DNA of 64,000 nucleotides from Haloarcula regularis. Its GTDB lineage: Archaea; Halobacteriota; Halobacteria; Halobacteriales; Haloarculaceae. Under the pieces are notes generated by a model that saw only the letters and a list, made by a program, of their open reading frames with translations, ran no database searches and was not told the DNA's origin. The stretch spans positions 1,054,001 to 1,118,000 of the forward strand of contig NZ_CP119794.1 of the NCBI RefSeq assembly GCF_029338315.1, given 5' to 3'. Of the stretch, positions 18,272-26,870 are shown piece by piece (position 1 is the first letter of the stretch; each line of letters opens with the position of its first letter). Position numbers and translations under genes: made by a program.

Positions 18272-20221
18272 TCACTCCTCGACGACGGGTTTCGGGGCCG
18301 CCGGGACCGTCAGTTCGCGGGCCTCGATGATAGCAGAGAGACACTCGTCGTCCATCAGTCGCACGTCCACCTCGCTGGCCCGCCGGGAGACGTCGCCGCC
18401 GATGTGCCCCGAGGTCGCGAACATCACCGCGCTCACCTCAGGCCGCGCCCGCCGGCACTCCGCACACGCCTCGATGGGGTCGGCGCCGACGAGCCCTCCC
18501 TCGGTGCGGTGGTCGACGACGACGGCCATCGCCTCGCTGGCCGGATCCTCCCGTTCGGCCAGCAGGTCGTACGCAGTCGGGTCGGCCTCGCTGACCGCCC
18601 ACCCCGACGCGTCGAGGACCTCGGCGACGGTCTCGGTGAACGCCTCGGGGTCGAGCGCACGGAGCTGGGCGGCCATCGAGTTGTCCTCCGCCGACTCGGT
18701 CGACTGGGCCGGAGCCTCGCCCGACTCGACGGCGTCGACGGCGGCCTCGATGTCGCTCTTGGATTCGGGGTCGTCCGCCGTCATCTCGCCCTCGGACACC
18801 GCGTCCGCCTCGGGGTCGTCCGCCGGTGCTCCGATGGTCGCCTCGACGTCGTACTCCGGTTCGAGGTCGGTCTCGATGCGGTCGGGCACCGCCTCGCCGG
18901 CCATCGCCGCCTCGACTCGCTCGATGCGCTGGTCGAGCGCCTCGAGTTCGGTCTCTAAGTGCGTGACCGCGTCCGGATAGCAGTCGCGGGCGGTCTCGAG
19001 GGCCGCCTCGTACTTGTGCCGGGCGTCCTCGTACTCCTCGATGGCCGCCTCGTACTGCTCGGCGTCGGCAAACCAGTCGCCGGCCCCCATCGCGTCGCTG
19101 GCGACGGCCCGGCGGGCGGCAGTGAGGTTCTCCGCGACGACGCGGAGTCGCTCGCGTATCTTCTCCGGGTCGCCGGCGAAGCGGCGCTCGTCTGCCCCCC
19201 AGTCGACCTGGAGGGCGGTCCGGTAGTACTCGAGCGCCTCCGCCCAGTACTCGGCGGCCTGCCCGGAGTCGTCGGCGGCCGCGGCCTCGTTGTCGGCGGC
19301 GACGGCCTTCCGGAGCGGGGACTGTTCGAGCTGTTCGATGAGCGTGTCCAGGCGGTTGCGTTCGGCGAGTATCTCGTCGATATCGGCCAGGTGCCGGTCG
19401 AGCGAGAGGATGGCCTCGTACTCGTCACGGGCCCGTTCGTAGGCGTCGTAGGCCGCCTCGTACTCGTCGGCGCGCCACAGTTCCTCGCCCTCGTCGGTCG
19501 TGCTCCGGGCCCGGCCCAGTCGGATGGACGCGAGCGTCCGCAGACACCGCTCGCGGACCACCTCGACCCGACTCGCCATCGAGTCGCCCTCGCGCCCGGT
19601 GTTGAACTCGCTCGCCGTCGCGCTGGCTTGCTCCAGCAGCGTGCTCGCCCGCTTGGCCGCGGTCAGCGCGGCGTCGTTAGACCCGTCGTTGCGCAGCTCG
19701 TTTGCCTGCACCAGTTCACGTTTGACGTCGTCGAGCGTGTTCTCGACGTGGATCCACTTCTGTGCGGCGTCGTCCAGGTACCGCGTGACCGCCCCCAGGC
19801 CGTCGCTCTCGCAGTGGATGTTCCACCGCGTCCCCCCGCTGCGGTGGAAGGTGAGTCGCCCGTGTCTGAGACTCGAGTCGCTGTCTACCGTCTCGATCTC
19901 CGCGAAGGGGACGGCGAACTGCCGGTCCCCGCCGTCGGAGTCGGCGCCGCCCACCAGGACGACGACCCGCCGGTCTGTCAGGACGGCGACAGTCCGGTAC
20001 CCGCTCCCCGGTCTGACGTGGTCCGTCGTGTCCCCGGACTCGACGGAGACTCCGTTCTTCGAGTTCGTGACGACGTACTGTGGCGTCTCGTCGGCCTCTA
20101 TCGCCGAGACAGCAGGTTTCTCGGCGAGATACCCTTTGGACAGGAACCCACCCCGTCCGGTGCTGGTGAGCACGTCGGGATACGACCCACCTAAATTATC
20201 TAAATTGATAATTTGACCCAT
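18272..20221 (-). CDS. Large protein with PH-like N-terminus, helical repeats and nuclease-like C-terminus
   Basis: 649 residues. The first ~150 contain beta-rich segments (YVVTNSKNGVSV, AVLTDRRVVVLVGG, RLTFHRSG) like bacterial/archaeal PH domains. The middle (150-430) is helical with TPR-like pairs (AYDAYERARDEYEAI, EYYRTALQVDW, EEYEDARHKYEAAL). An acidic linker follows (430-510). The C-terminus (~515-640) has LDPEAFTETVAEVLDASGW...DLLAE...AVVVDHRTEG, which resembles Mrr-type restriction-endonuclease folds with the catalytic Lys replaced. It may bind ends or damaged DNA, or be a regulatory pseudo-nuclease. ATG 20221. Confidence 0.6.
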   Translation of the reverse strand: MGQIINLDNLGGSYPDVLTSTGRGGFLSKGYLAEKPAVSAIEADETPQYVVTNSKNGVSVESGDTTDHVRPGSGYRTVAVLTDRRVVVLVGGADSDGGDRQFAVPFAEIETVDSDSSLRHGRLTFHRSGGTRWNIHCESDGLGAVTRYLDDAAQKWIHVENTLDDVKRELVQANELRNDGSNDAALTAAKRASTLLEQASATASEFNTGREGDSMASRVEVVRERCLRTLASIRLGRARSTTDEGEELWRADEYEAAYDAYERARDEYEAILSLDRHLADIDEILAERNRLDTLIEQLEQSPLRKAVAADNEAAAADDSGQAAEYWAEALEYYRTALQVDWGADERRFAGDPEKIRERLRVVAENLTAARRAVASDAMGAGDWFADAEQYEAAIEEYEDARHKYEAALETARDCYPDAVTHLETELEALDQRIERVEAAMAGEAVPDRIETDLEPEYDVEATIGAPADDPEADAVSEGEMTADDPESKSDIEAAVDAVESGEAPAQSTESAEDNSMAAQLRALDPEAFTETVAEVLDASGWAVSEADPTAYDLLAEREDPASEAMAVVVDHRTEGGLVGADPIEACAECRRARPEVSAVMFATSGHIGGDVSRRASEVDVRLMDDECLSAIIEARELTVPAAPKPVVEE

Positions 20222-20279
20222 TGTGAAAGACTACTATGTCGGGCACTATGATTCTCACTTATTGGTTCTGAAATTTCGT

Positions 20280-20293
20280 CGTTAATATTAACG
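20280..20293. promoter_or_regulatory. Perfect 14-bp palindrome CGTTAATATTAACG
   Basis: An AT-rich perfect palindrome in the 211-bp gap between the leftward 649-residue gene and the rightward 70-residue gene, 59 bases before the former's start. Its symmetry and place suggest an operator for a dimeric helix-turn-helix regulator. The surrounding gap is otherwise AT-rich promoter DNA with no gene. Confidence 0.45.
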
Positions 20294-20432
20294 GGCCACC
20301 AATTACTTGCATATCAGGAACGGCTGGAATCCCTTCCGTGGCACGGTTCCTTCGAGGGAGCTGACGACGTCTGTCGGAGGACGGACGCGCGTCTGACTGA
20401 CCTTTACCTATCAGGTCCCAGTACCAGGGCGT

Positions 20433-20645
20433 ATGCCCCGTATCCGACTGGATCCGCCGGAGTTCGGGCGGTCCACCGACGCCACCGGAGGGGACGACCG
20501 AACGAGCCGGGCGGCCGCTCGCGACGACGCCTTCGCCCGGATCGACACCGAAGTGTTCCAGGTGCTCTCGGGGACCTACGGGCTCGAGAAGTGCGGGCTC
20601 CGACCGCGAATCGATCGCTGGATGGAGTGCTGGAGCGGCGTCTAG
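20433..20645 (+). CDS. Small hypothetical protein, 70 residues
   Basis: A short soluble protein beginning MPRIRLDPPEFGRS and ending RPRIDRWMECWSGV. A TATA-like TTTACCTATC (20402-20411) lies about 25 bases before the ATG, favouring real expression. Family unknown. Its stop overlaps the stop of the convergent actin-like gene in the palindrome CTAG (20642-20645). Confidence 0.5.
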   Translation: MPRIRLDPPEFGRSTDATGGDDRTSRAAARDDAFARIDTEVFQVLSGTYGLEKCGLRPRIDRWMECWSGV

Positions 20646-21706
20646 CTGTTCTCGACCAGGCGGGCGGCGATGCGCTGTGCGCCGATGGTCGGGGCGACGT
20701 CCGGCTGTTCGGCCGCCGTCGCCTCGACGTCGCGGTTGAGCTCTTCGCTGAGACGTTCCTCGAACTCGTCGACGATGCCCGGGATACAGGCCATCCCGCC
20801 GGTCAGGACCACCGGACGGTCGAGCGCCAGCTTGTACACCTTCATGTAGTCGTTCGCCAGCTCCGGCAGGAACGTGTTTGCGAGTTCGTCGACCACGTCG
20901 TCCAAGTACTCGTCGACGGCGTCCATCACCGACCGCTCGATAGTGAACTCGTGTGACCCGCCGCCGGGCTGCTGGATGATGTCCGTGAACGGTTCGAAGT
21001 CGACGAAGTCGGCGTGGTCCTCCTTGTACTCGCGGGCGGTCTGGGTGTCGATGTTGACCCGGCCCTGGGTCTCCTCCTCGACGTAGTTGGCGATCATCCG
21101 GTCGACCTCGTTGCCCGTCACGGCACCGGTCGTGAACGGGGAGAGCTGTTCGCCCCGTCGGTACGCGGAGGCCTCGAGGTTCGTCGACCCCATGTTGACC
21201 GCGACGAATATCTGGTCGATGGCCTCGAGATCCTCGCCGAAGGCCGGAATCGACCCACAGAGCGACTCGGGGTAGCTCTCGACGAGTTCCAGGCCGATAG
21301 AGGACCCCTCGATGACCGACCGGAGGTTCTCGAGCCCGGTCGGGTTGTCGATGGTCGGGATCGCGTAGACGACGCCGCTGTCGGCCGGGAGGTCGTTCTC
21401 CTCGATGAGCGCCTCGAAGAACGTCTCGGTCATCGCCGCCCGGTCCGCGTCCTCCGGCAGGCCCGAGCGGAGCATGTACTGCACCCGGTCGGGGTACTCG
21501 CGGGCGGCCTCCTCGCCGTAGAGCACCTTCTCCTCGCCGGTGAGGGCGTCCTCGTAGGTCGCCATGCAGGTCAGCGTCTTGATGATGCGCGTGTCGGTAC
21601 CGTGGTCGTCCGGGAGCGCGATGACCGTCCGCGTGCTGCCGAGTTTGACCCCGATCGGCACCACCCCGTTGGCATCGTCCGCCCCGTCAGCGTCGTCGTC
21701 ACTCAT
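20642..21706 (-). CDS. Actin/MreB-like ATPase of the haloarchaeal salactin/volactin type
   Basis: 354 residues with an actin-fold layout: phosphate-1 loop at the N-terminus (PIGVKLGSTRTVIALP), a connect-1-like segment (GVVYAIPTIDN), phosphate-2 (FVAVNMGSTNLEASAYRRG) and an adenosine motif (VVLTGGMACIPGIVDEF). Haloarchaeal actins called salactin and volactin form dynamic filaments linked to DNA partition or cell shape. I assign this type by overall pattern; a search would be needed for certainty. It has its own TATA box (GGTTATATACC, about 21736-21746) and lies directly downstream of the FlaD/E-domain gene. Confidence 0.75.
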   Translation of the reverse strand: MSDDDADGADDANGVVPIGVKLGSTRTVIALPDDHGTDTRIIKTLTCMATYEDALTGEEKVLYGEEAAREYPDRVQYMLRSGLPEDADRAAMTETFFEALIEENDLPADSGVVYAIPTIDNPTGLENLRSVIEGSSIGLELVESYPESLCGSIPAFGEDLEAIDQIFVAVNMGSTNLEASAYRRGEQLSPFTTGAVTGNEVDRMIANYVEEETQGRVNIDTQTAREYKEDHADFVDFEPFTDIIQQPGGGSHEFTIERSVMDAVDEYLDDVVDELANTFLPELANDYMKVYKLALDRPVVLTGGMACIPGIVDEFEERLSEELNRDVEATAAEQPDVAPTIGAQRIAARLVENS

Positions 21707-21788
21707 GTACGATGGCGTGTTGACGCTGGTGCGGTATATAACCTCACGTCAAGAATCAGCCGTGATAAACCCGCGGTCGCGGCCCGAC

Positions 21789-22289
21789 TCAGTCCATCGT
21801 CGACAGCTTGGCGACGTAGACGAGGCTCAGCAGGTGGTCGTCGACGCTCAGGGTGTTGCCGTCGTTCGTCGCCGACTCGTCGATGCCCAGCAAGTAGTCC
21901 GAGAGGGTCGCCTGGACGTCCTCGGTTATCCAGTCGATGGACTCGTAGTAGGAAAGCGCCTCGTCGGCGCCCTGGTAGCCCGAGTGCATCAGGAGGAACT
22001 CGAGCCACTCGAAGACCACGAACTCGGCGGCGTAGTTCTCCGGGAGCGCCCCGAGGTACGGTTTCTCCGCCGTCTCGCCGCCGAGGAAGGGGAGCAGTTC
22101 GCGGTAGAGGCCCGACCGGAACGAACTCCCAGCGAGCATCTCCTCCTCGGCCCCGTCGAGCCCGATGTCCAGGTTCGACGGGTCCGGGACGTCGTCGTCG
22201 TCGTCGGCCAGTCCGTTGTCCCGGTCGTCGCGCTGTCGGGCCATCTTGCGCAACTCGTCTAAGTCGTAGTCGCGCGGGTTTATGGTCAT
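21789..22289 (-). CDS. FlaD/E (ArlD/E)-domain protein
   Basis: 166 residues. After an acidic, charged N-terminus (about 1-60) comes the archaeal FlaD/E domain: KPYLGALPENYAAEFVVFEW...EALSYYESIDWI...LSVDDHLLSLVYVAKL. In archaella this domain links the motor to the chemotaxis machinery through CheF. This copy is free-standing next to an actin, a ParA and a CheW, so it may tether archaella or chemoreceptors at the pole. A TATA box (TTTATGA, about 22313-22320) lies about 27 bases before ATG 22289. Confidence 0.8.
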   Translation of the reverse strand: MTINPRDYDLDELRKMARQRDDRDNGLADDDDDVPDPSNLDIGLDGAEEEMLAGSSFRSGLYRELLPFLGGETAEKPYLGALPENYAAEFVVFEWLEFLLMHSGYQGADEALSYYESIDWITEDVQATLSDYLLGIDESATNDGNTLSVDDHLLSLVYVAKLSTMD

Positions 22290-22331
22290 GTGACAGCTGT
22301 GTTCCGTCTCCTCCGTCATAAACCTTGCACA

Positions 22332-22353
22332 CCGTCTGACGGCCGTCAGACGG
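22332..22353. promoter_or_regulatory. Perfect 22-bp palindrome in the divergent FlaD/E-ParA promoter
   Basis: The half-site CCGTCTGACGG is followed at once by its exact reverse complement, with no spacer. It lies just beyond the TATA box of the leftward FlaD/E-domain gene and about 65-85 bases before the TATA-like TTTTTATAG of the rightward parA-cheW operon. It is well placed to control both sides at once. Confidence 0.55.
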
Positions 22354-22461
22354 CCGGACACCGAAGAATCACCGAGATTCGCACGGCCGCACCGAGTTAC
22401 GCGGATGATAATCGGGCGTATTTTTATAGTGAGCGAGGGCCGAGACTCGGACAGTTGGACG

Positions 22462-23358
22462 ATGAGTCGGCACGACGACGCCGGTCCGGCCCGCATCTGC
22501 GTGACAAACGCCAAGGGCGGGACCGGGAAGACGACGGTCGCCATAAACGTAGCCGGAGCGCTGAACGACCGGGGTCGCGACGTCCTCTTCGTCGACCTGG
22601 ACCCCCAGGGCAACGCCACGGAGGGGCTCGGACTCGTCGAGGCCTACGACGCCGACCCGCCGACGCTGTTCGACGCGCTGACGCGTGACCCCGCACTCCT
22701 CTCGGACCTGGTGGTCGAACACGAGGAGATGGACGTCGTCCCCTCGAGCATCGACATGCTCCAGGCCGAACACGAGCTGACGATAGCGGATCTGATCGCC
22801 CGCGCCGGGACACAGGACCGCGACGTCGACCCGGCCGCGCTGGCCTCCTTCGCGTTCAACGTGACGCCGGCGACGGTCGAGGCCGGGCACGCCCTGGACG
22901 TGCTCGACCGGGCGCTCGGGACGGTCGAGTCCGAGTACGACTACGTCATCATCGACTCGCCTCCCTTCTACGGGAAGCTGACCGACACCGGCGTGTTCGC
23001 CGCGCGGCACATCCTGGTCCCGGCGCTGGCGGAGGCCACCTCCGAGCGGGCCATCGAACTGCTGATGGACCAGATGGCCGCGCTGGAGCGCCAGACAGGG
23101 ATCAGCGTCGAGACGGTGGGCGTGGTCGCGAACCGCATCGAGACTACCTCGGAGGACGAGATGATGCTCGAGTGGTTCGACGCGGCCTTCCCGGACAGTC
23201 CGGTGTGGCAGGTCCGCAAGCGCGTCGCGCTCCAGCGGGCCTACACTGCCGGGAACTCAGTCTTCGGCGTCGAGGAACAGTGTGACATGGCCAGCGTCTT
23301 CGAGGAGATCGCCGACAGGTTCGACGAGCAGTTCGGATTCACCGAGGTGATAGCATGA
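22462..23358 (+). CDS. parA: ParA/MinD-type ATPase
   Basis: About 298 residues with the deviant Walker A motif KGGTGKTT near residue 20, VDLDPQGNATEG (switch/Walker A') and YDYVIIDSPP (Walker B). ParA proteins set the place of plasmids, chromosomes or, with chemotaxis genes, receptor arrays and archaella. The ATG at 22462 is preferred over an in-frame ATG 19 codons upstream because it gives the usual short N-terminus; TTTTTATAG (about 22419-22428) is the likely TATA box. Its stop overlaps the cheW start (ATGA), so the two are coupled. Confidence 0.9.
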   Translation: MSRHDDAGPARICVTNAKGGTGKTTVAINVAGALNDRGRDVLFVDLDPQGNATEGLGLVEAYDADPPTLFDALTRDPALLSDLVVEHEEMDVVPSSIDMLQAEHELTIADLIARAGTQDRDVDPAALASFAFNVTPATVEAGHALDVLDRALGTVESEYDYVIIDSPPFYGKLTDTGVFAARHILVPALAEATSERAIELLMDQMAALERQTGISVETVGVVANRIETTSEDEMMLEWFDAAFPDSPVWQVRKRVALQRAYTAGNSVFGVEEQCDMASVFEEIADRFDEQFGFTEVIA

Positions 23359-24239
23359 GTGACGACGACCGCATGGACAGAGCAGAGCGTATCCGCGAGA
23401 TGCGCGAGGGGAACCGGGCCGAGACAGACACGGACGCGACTGATGGGCCAACGGCGGATGGGCCGGCGGACGACGCGCAGGAGACCACCGCGAGCAGCGA
23501 GGGGTCGGGAGAGTCGGGGACGGCCGACCCCGACGAAGCGCCCGACAACGAGACGGCGATGGCGGCGGCCAAGCGGGCCGCCCAGACGGCCGCGGAGGTG
23601 ACCGGCGGGACAGACGCCGCCGCGCAAGCCACCGAGGAGCTGCAGGCGGCCACGCAGGCGGCCGCCGAGACGGCGCAGGGCCCGACGGGCGTCGAACTCC
23701 CCGACCAGCAAGTCGTCGAGGCGGCCATGGCAGAGAGCGAGGCCGAGGAGACGACCGGCGCGGCGAGCGCCGCGGCCATGGACGAGGGGTCGAACAAGTC
23801 AGAAGAGCTCGTCCGCGTCCTCGAGTTCGCGCTGGGCGAGGAATATTACTGCCTGGACATCGAGTACGTCGAGGAGATCGTCAAGCGCGAGGACGTGACG
23901 CGGGTCCCGAACACCGAGGCCTACGTCGAGGGCGTGGTCGACCTCCGGGGACAGATAACGACGATCCTGGACCCGAAGGCGATGATGGACATCGACGACG
24001 ACGGCGACCAGAACCTCATCGTCGTCTTCGATCCCGACGTGTTCGAAGAGCAGGGCGCCGTCGGCTGGATCGTCGACGAGGTCCGCCAGGTCTCGCCGAT
24101 CGTCGAGGACGAGGTCAACAGCCCGCCGGTCGACGCCGACTACATCAACGGCGTCGTCGACCGGGAGGAACGAGAGCAGTTCGTCATCTGGGTCGAACCC
24201 GACGACGCACTCGAGTCGGCCACTGCCGACGGCGACTGA
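23355..24239 (+). CDS. cheW: CheW-domain chemotaxis adaptor with long acidic/alanine linker
   Basis: 294 residues. The C-terminal ~140 (from about 150) form a CheW domain (VRVLEFALGEEYYCLDIEYVEEIV, then VVDLRGQITTILD). The first ~145 are low-complexity, rich in Ala, Glu, Asp, Thr and Gln, and probably disordered or coiled coil (ETAMAAAKRAAQTAAEV). CheW links receptors to CheA. The fused linker and the coupling to ParA suggest this CheW is the cargo or array end of a positioning system. Confidence 0.9.
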   Translation: MSDDDRMDRAERIREMREGNRAETDTDATDGPTADGPADDAQETTASSEGSGESGTADPDEAPDNETAMAAAKRAAQTAAEVTGGTDAAAQATEELQAATQAAAETAQGPTGVELPDQQVVEAAMAESEAEETTGAASAAAMDEGSNKSEELVRVLEFALGEEYYCLDIEYVEEIVKREDVTRVPNTEAYVEGVVDLRGQITTILDPKAMMDIDDDGDQNLIVVFDPDVFEEQGAVGWIVDEVRQVSPIVEDEVNSPPVDADYINGVVDREEREQFVIWVEPDDALESATADGD

Positions 24240-24244
24240 CCGGC

Positions 24245-25438
24245 CTACTTCTCCGTCTCCGAGACGTCGACGATGTCGTCGGCCGCCGCCTCGACCGACT
24301 CGTCGGGGACGCCCAGCTCCTCGCGGACCAGGTCAGTCGCGTTCTCGATGGCGCCGACGGTCCCGAGGTAGCCCGCGCCGACGGTGGTCTTCAGCGCCAG
24401 CGCCGGCCGTCCGGTGACCACCGTCGGGCCCACCTTCGCGACGGCGTCGTCGCCCACCGAGACGAGCCAGCCGGGGACGTCGAATCGATACCGGTCGAGC
24501 CTGGGTTCGAAGCCGCCGTCCCCGTCGGTCAGGTGTTCGACGAGAGCGACGACGTTGCGGCCGGCGACGCGAGCCTCGCGAATCGCCGCCGCGGCGCTCG
24601 CCGGGACCGCCTCCCCGTCGGCGTCGACGATCCGCGCCGCGTCACCGACGGCGAAGGTCCGCTCGCCCAGTCGCAGGTCGGCCCTGACGACGGGTCGGTC
24701 GCCGGCCATCGCCTCGGCCCCCGTGATGCCGCCGGTCCAGACCAGCTGGTCGTGGGCCACCTCGTCGTCGTCCAGGCGGACCACGTCGGCGTCTGTGCCG
24801 GTGACCCGAGCACCGGTCCTGACGGTGACGCCCTGGCCGACCAGCGCGTCCCGGACCGCCCGCTGGAACGACTCCGCGAAGGTCGGCGCGACGTGGCCCT
24901 CCTGTTCGAGCAGGAGTACCTCGACGTCCATCGACTCCTCGCGGGCCAGCGCGGCGAGTTCGCCGGCCACCTGGACGCCCGAGAGGCCCGCGCCGCCGAC
25001 GACCACGCGGTCGCCGTCCCCGAGCGCGAGGAAGTCCTCGCGAATACGGGTCGCGTGATCGAGTCGCTTCAGCGGCGTCGCGTGGGAGCGAAGGCCCGGG
25101 ACGTCGAAGAAGGCCGTCTCGGCCCCGAGACAGACCGCCCCGACGTCGAAATCGAGGCGCTCCTCGCCGTCGCCGGCCCCGAGGGTCGCGACCCCCGCGT
25201 CGGCGTCGACCCCCGACACCGTCGCCCGGCGGACCGTGCAGTCCAGCACCTCGTGGAGGTCGACGGTTATCTCGTCGGCCAGCGACGGCCGCCGGACCAC
25301 CCGGTGGAGTTCGTGCTGGACGAGGTGGTCGCGGGCCTCGTCGACGACGACGAGGTCGGCCGTCGCCGGGAGCGTGCGTTCGAGTCTGCGAGCGAGTGTC
25401 AGGCCGGCGTATCCGGCACCGAGGACGGCGACGCGCAT
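24245..25438 (-). CDS. NDH2-like FAD/NAD(P) oxidoreductase
   Basis: 397 residues with two dinucleotide-binding folds: VAVLGAGYAGLTLARRL at the N-terminus (FAD) and VVVGGAGLSGVQVAGEL near residue 145 (NADH), plus the FAD-closing motif TFAVGDAARI near residue 270. This pattern belongs to type-II NADH dehydrogenases and sulfide:quinone reductase relatives; the Cys pair of the latter is not evident, so NADH:quinone reduction is the better guess. It acts at the inner face of the membrane without a proton pump. ATG 25438. Confidence 0.8.
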   Translation of the reverse strand: MRVAVLGAGYAGLTLARRLERTLPATADLVVVDEARDHLVQHELHRVVRRPSLADEITVDLHEVLDCTVRRATVSGVDADAGVATLGAGDGEERLDFDVGAVCLGAETAFFDVPGLRSHATPLKRLDHATRIREDFLALGDGDRVVVGGAGLSGVQVAGELAALAREESMDVEVLLLEQEGHVAPTFAESFQRAVRDALVGQGVTVRTGARVTGTDADVVRLDDDEVAHDQLVWTGGITGAEAMAGDRPVVRADLRLGERTFAVGDAARIVDADGEAVPASAAAAIREARVAGRNVVALVEHLTDGDGGFEPRLDRYRFDVPGWLVSVGDDAVAKVGPTVVTGRPALALKTTVGAGYLGTVGAIENATDLVREELGVPDESVEAAADDIVDVSETEK

Positions 25439-25524
25439 GCCAGTCTGTTAGGTCCGGGCGCGTATAATCGTGTGGCACCGCGGGCGTCGGAATGGGGGGC
25501 TCCCGGTCGACCCGGGGCCAGTCC

Positions 25525-26496
25525 TCAGAACAGGGCCGCGTCCGAATCGAGGACGCGAGCGGGGCCGCCGACCTCCCAGACGCGGGTGTCGACGCCGCAG
25601 TCCGCCACCGTCTCCTCGACCCGGTCGACGTACCGGTCGGTGGTGTTGACGTAGACGCTCGCGCCGGTGTCGACCGAGAAGTAGACGGGGAGCCCCTCCT
25701 CGCGCAGTTCGCGGACGGCGTTGAATATCTCGATGGTGCGCGGTTGCCAGTAGACCCAGCCCGCGGGGCCGGTCATCGTCGTCGCGGCGAGCGACAGCGA
25801 GTCGTGCTCGGCGAGTTCGAACGCGCGGTCGAAGTCGGCGTCGTACAGCGCGTCACGCATGTCCGAGATCTGGCCGTGGATGTGAGCCATCCGCGCCTCG
25901 AACATGTGGCTGTCGGCGGCCTCCTCGTGGGCCGCCTCGGTCTCCTTGTACGACGGGACCATCCCGGCGACGATACGCAGGTCGTCCTCCAGATCGGTCT
26001 CGATGCGTTCGCTCCGGCAGTCACGGTCGTTCATCCCGGTCCGGAGGTGCGAGAACGCCCCGGTCACGGCGCGAGCGGCCGAGGACGACCCGCGGCGGGC
26101 GACCGTCGAGATCTCGGGTCGCGTCATGTCGAGTCCGGCGGCCTCGACGAGCGCCATCGCGGCCGCGGCAAAGCCCGAGGAAGACGACCCGAAGCCGATG
26201 TTCGTCGGGAAGTTGTTGGTCGACTCGAAGCGGACGCCGTAGTCGATGTCCGCCAGGTCGCGGACGTGGTCGACGACGGCGTCGATGCGCTCGGCGCCGC
26301 GGCCCGCGACCTCCTCGCCGTCGATGACGTAGACGTCGTCCTCGCGGTCCGAGTCGAACTCGGCGGTGGTCTTCGAGTGACTCGGTGCCGTACAGACCGA
26401 GATGCTGTCGTGGTACGGGAGGCGCAGCTCCTCGTCGCGCATCCCGTGGTACTTCACGAGTCCCTGGATGGGGTGGGCCTTCGCGGTCGCTTTCAT
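25525..26496 (-). CDS. mvaD: Phosphomevalonate/diphosphomevalonate decarboxylase (GHMP family)
   Basis: About 323 residues with the GHMP ATP-binding loop FGSSSSGFAAAA, KYHG near the N-terminus and the DTGASVYV end motif. In haloarchaea this enzyme decarboxylates phosphomevalonate to isopentenyl phosphate, which a kinase then turns into isopentenyl diphosphate for archaeol and carotenoids. ATG 26496 gives MKATAKAHPIQGLVKYHG, the family's usual N-terminus; an upstream start would add only a poor extension. It is transcribed singly. Confidence 0.88.
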   Translation of the reverse strand: MKATAKAHPIQGLVKYHGMRDEELRLPYHDSISVCTAPSHSKTTAEFDSDREDDVYVIDGEEVAGRGAERIDAVVDHVRDLADIDYGVRFESTNNFPTNIGFGSSSSGFAAAAMALVEAAGLDMTRPEISTVARRGSSSAARAVTGAFSHLRTGMNDRDCRSERIETDLEDDLRIVAGMVPSYKETEAAHEEAADSHMFEARMAHIHGQISDMRDALYDADFDRAFELAEHDSLSLAATTMTGPAGWVYWQPRTIEIFNAVRELREEGLPVYFSVDTGASVYVNTTDRYVDRVEETVADCGVDTRVWEVGGPARVLDSDAALF

Positions 26497-26550
26497 ACCT
26501 GACCCTTCCGGGCCGCCCACTTTGCTATTGCGAACCGCGGACGGATCGGC

Positions 26551-26730
26551 TCAGACCTCCTCGACGCTTGCCTCCGGCGCGTTCGACTTGACGCTCTCGA
26601 TGCCCTGCTTTGCCTTGGCCTTGCTCGCGTACCCCTCGCCGCTATCGGCGATGATGTTCCCGTTCGCGTGGCGCAGTCGCCAGCGCCAGTCGTCGGCCGA
26701 GTCCTCGTATAGTTCGAAGGTCGCCGTCAT
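26551..26730 (-). CDS. DUF1508 / HVO_2922-type small protein
   Basis: 59 residues: MTATFELYEDSADDWRWRLRHANGNIIADSGEGYASKAKAKQG. This is the YegP-like fold, where one unit repeats the pattern of a beta hairpin with Trp-Arg-Trp and a GEGY turn. The molecular role is unknown. ATG 26730 is chosen because it starts directly at the domain. The 140 bases to the next gene hold only promoter-like DNA. Confidence 0.85.
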   Translation of the reverse strand: MTATFELYEDSADDWRWRLRHANGNIIADSGEGYASKAKAKQGIESVKSNAPEASVEEV

Positions 26731-26870
26731 GACATCTATCCGACTCGGACCGTGCGCACAAAAAAGTAGTGAGCGACGATACGGTGTCACTGCCGTCCGT
26801 CTCTGGCATCCTGTTCGTTTTGGTGCCGGCCGTGTCTGTGAATGGCGTCACGTCGCGGGGACTCGGCCGC

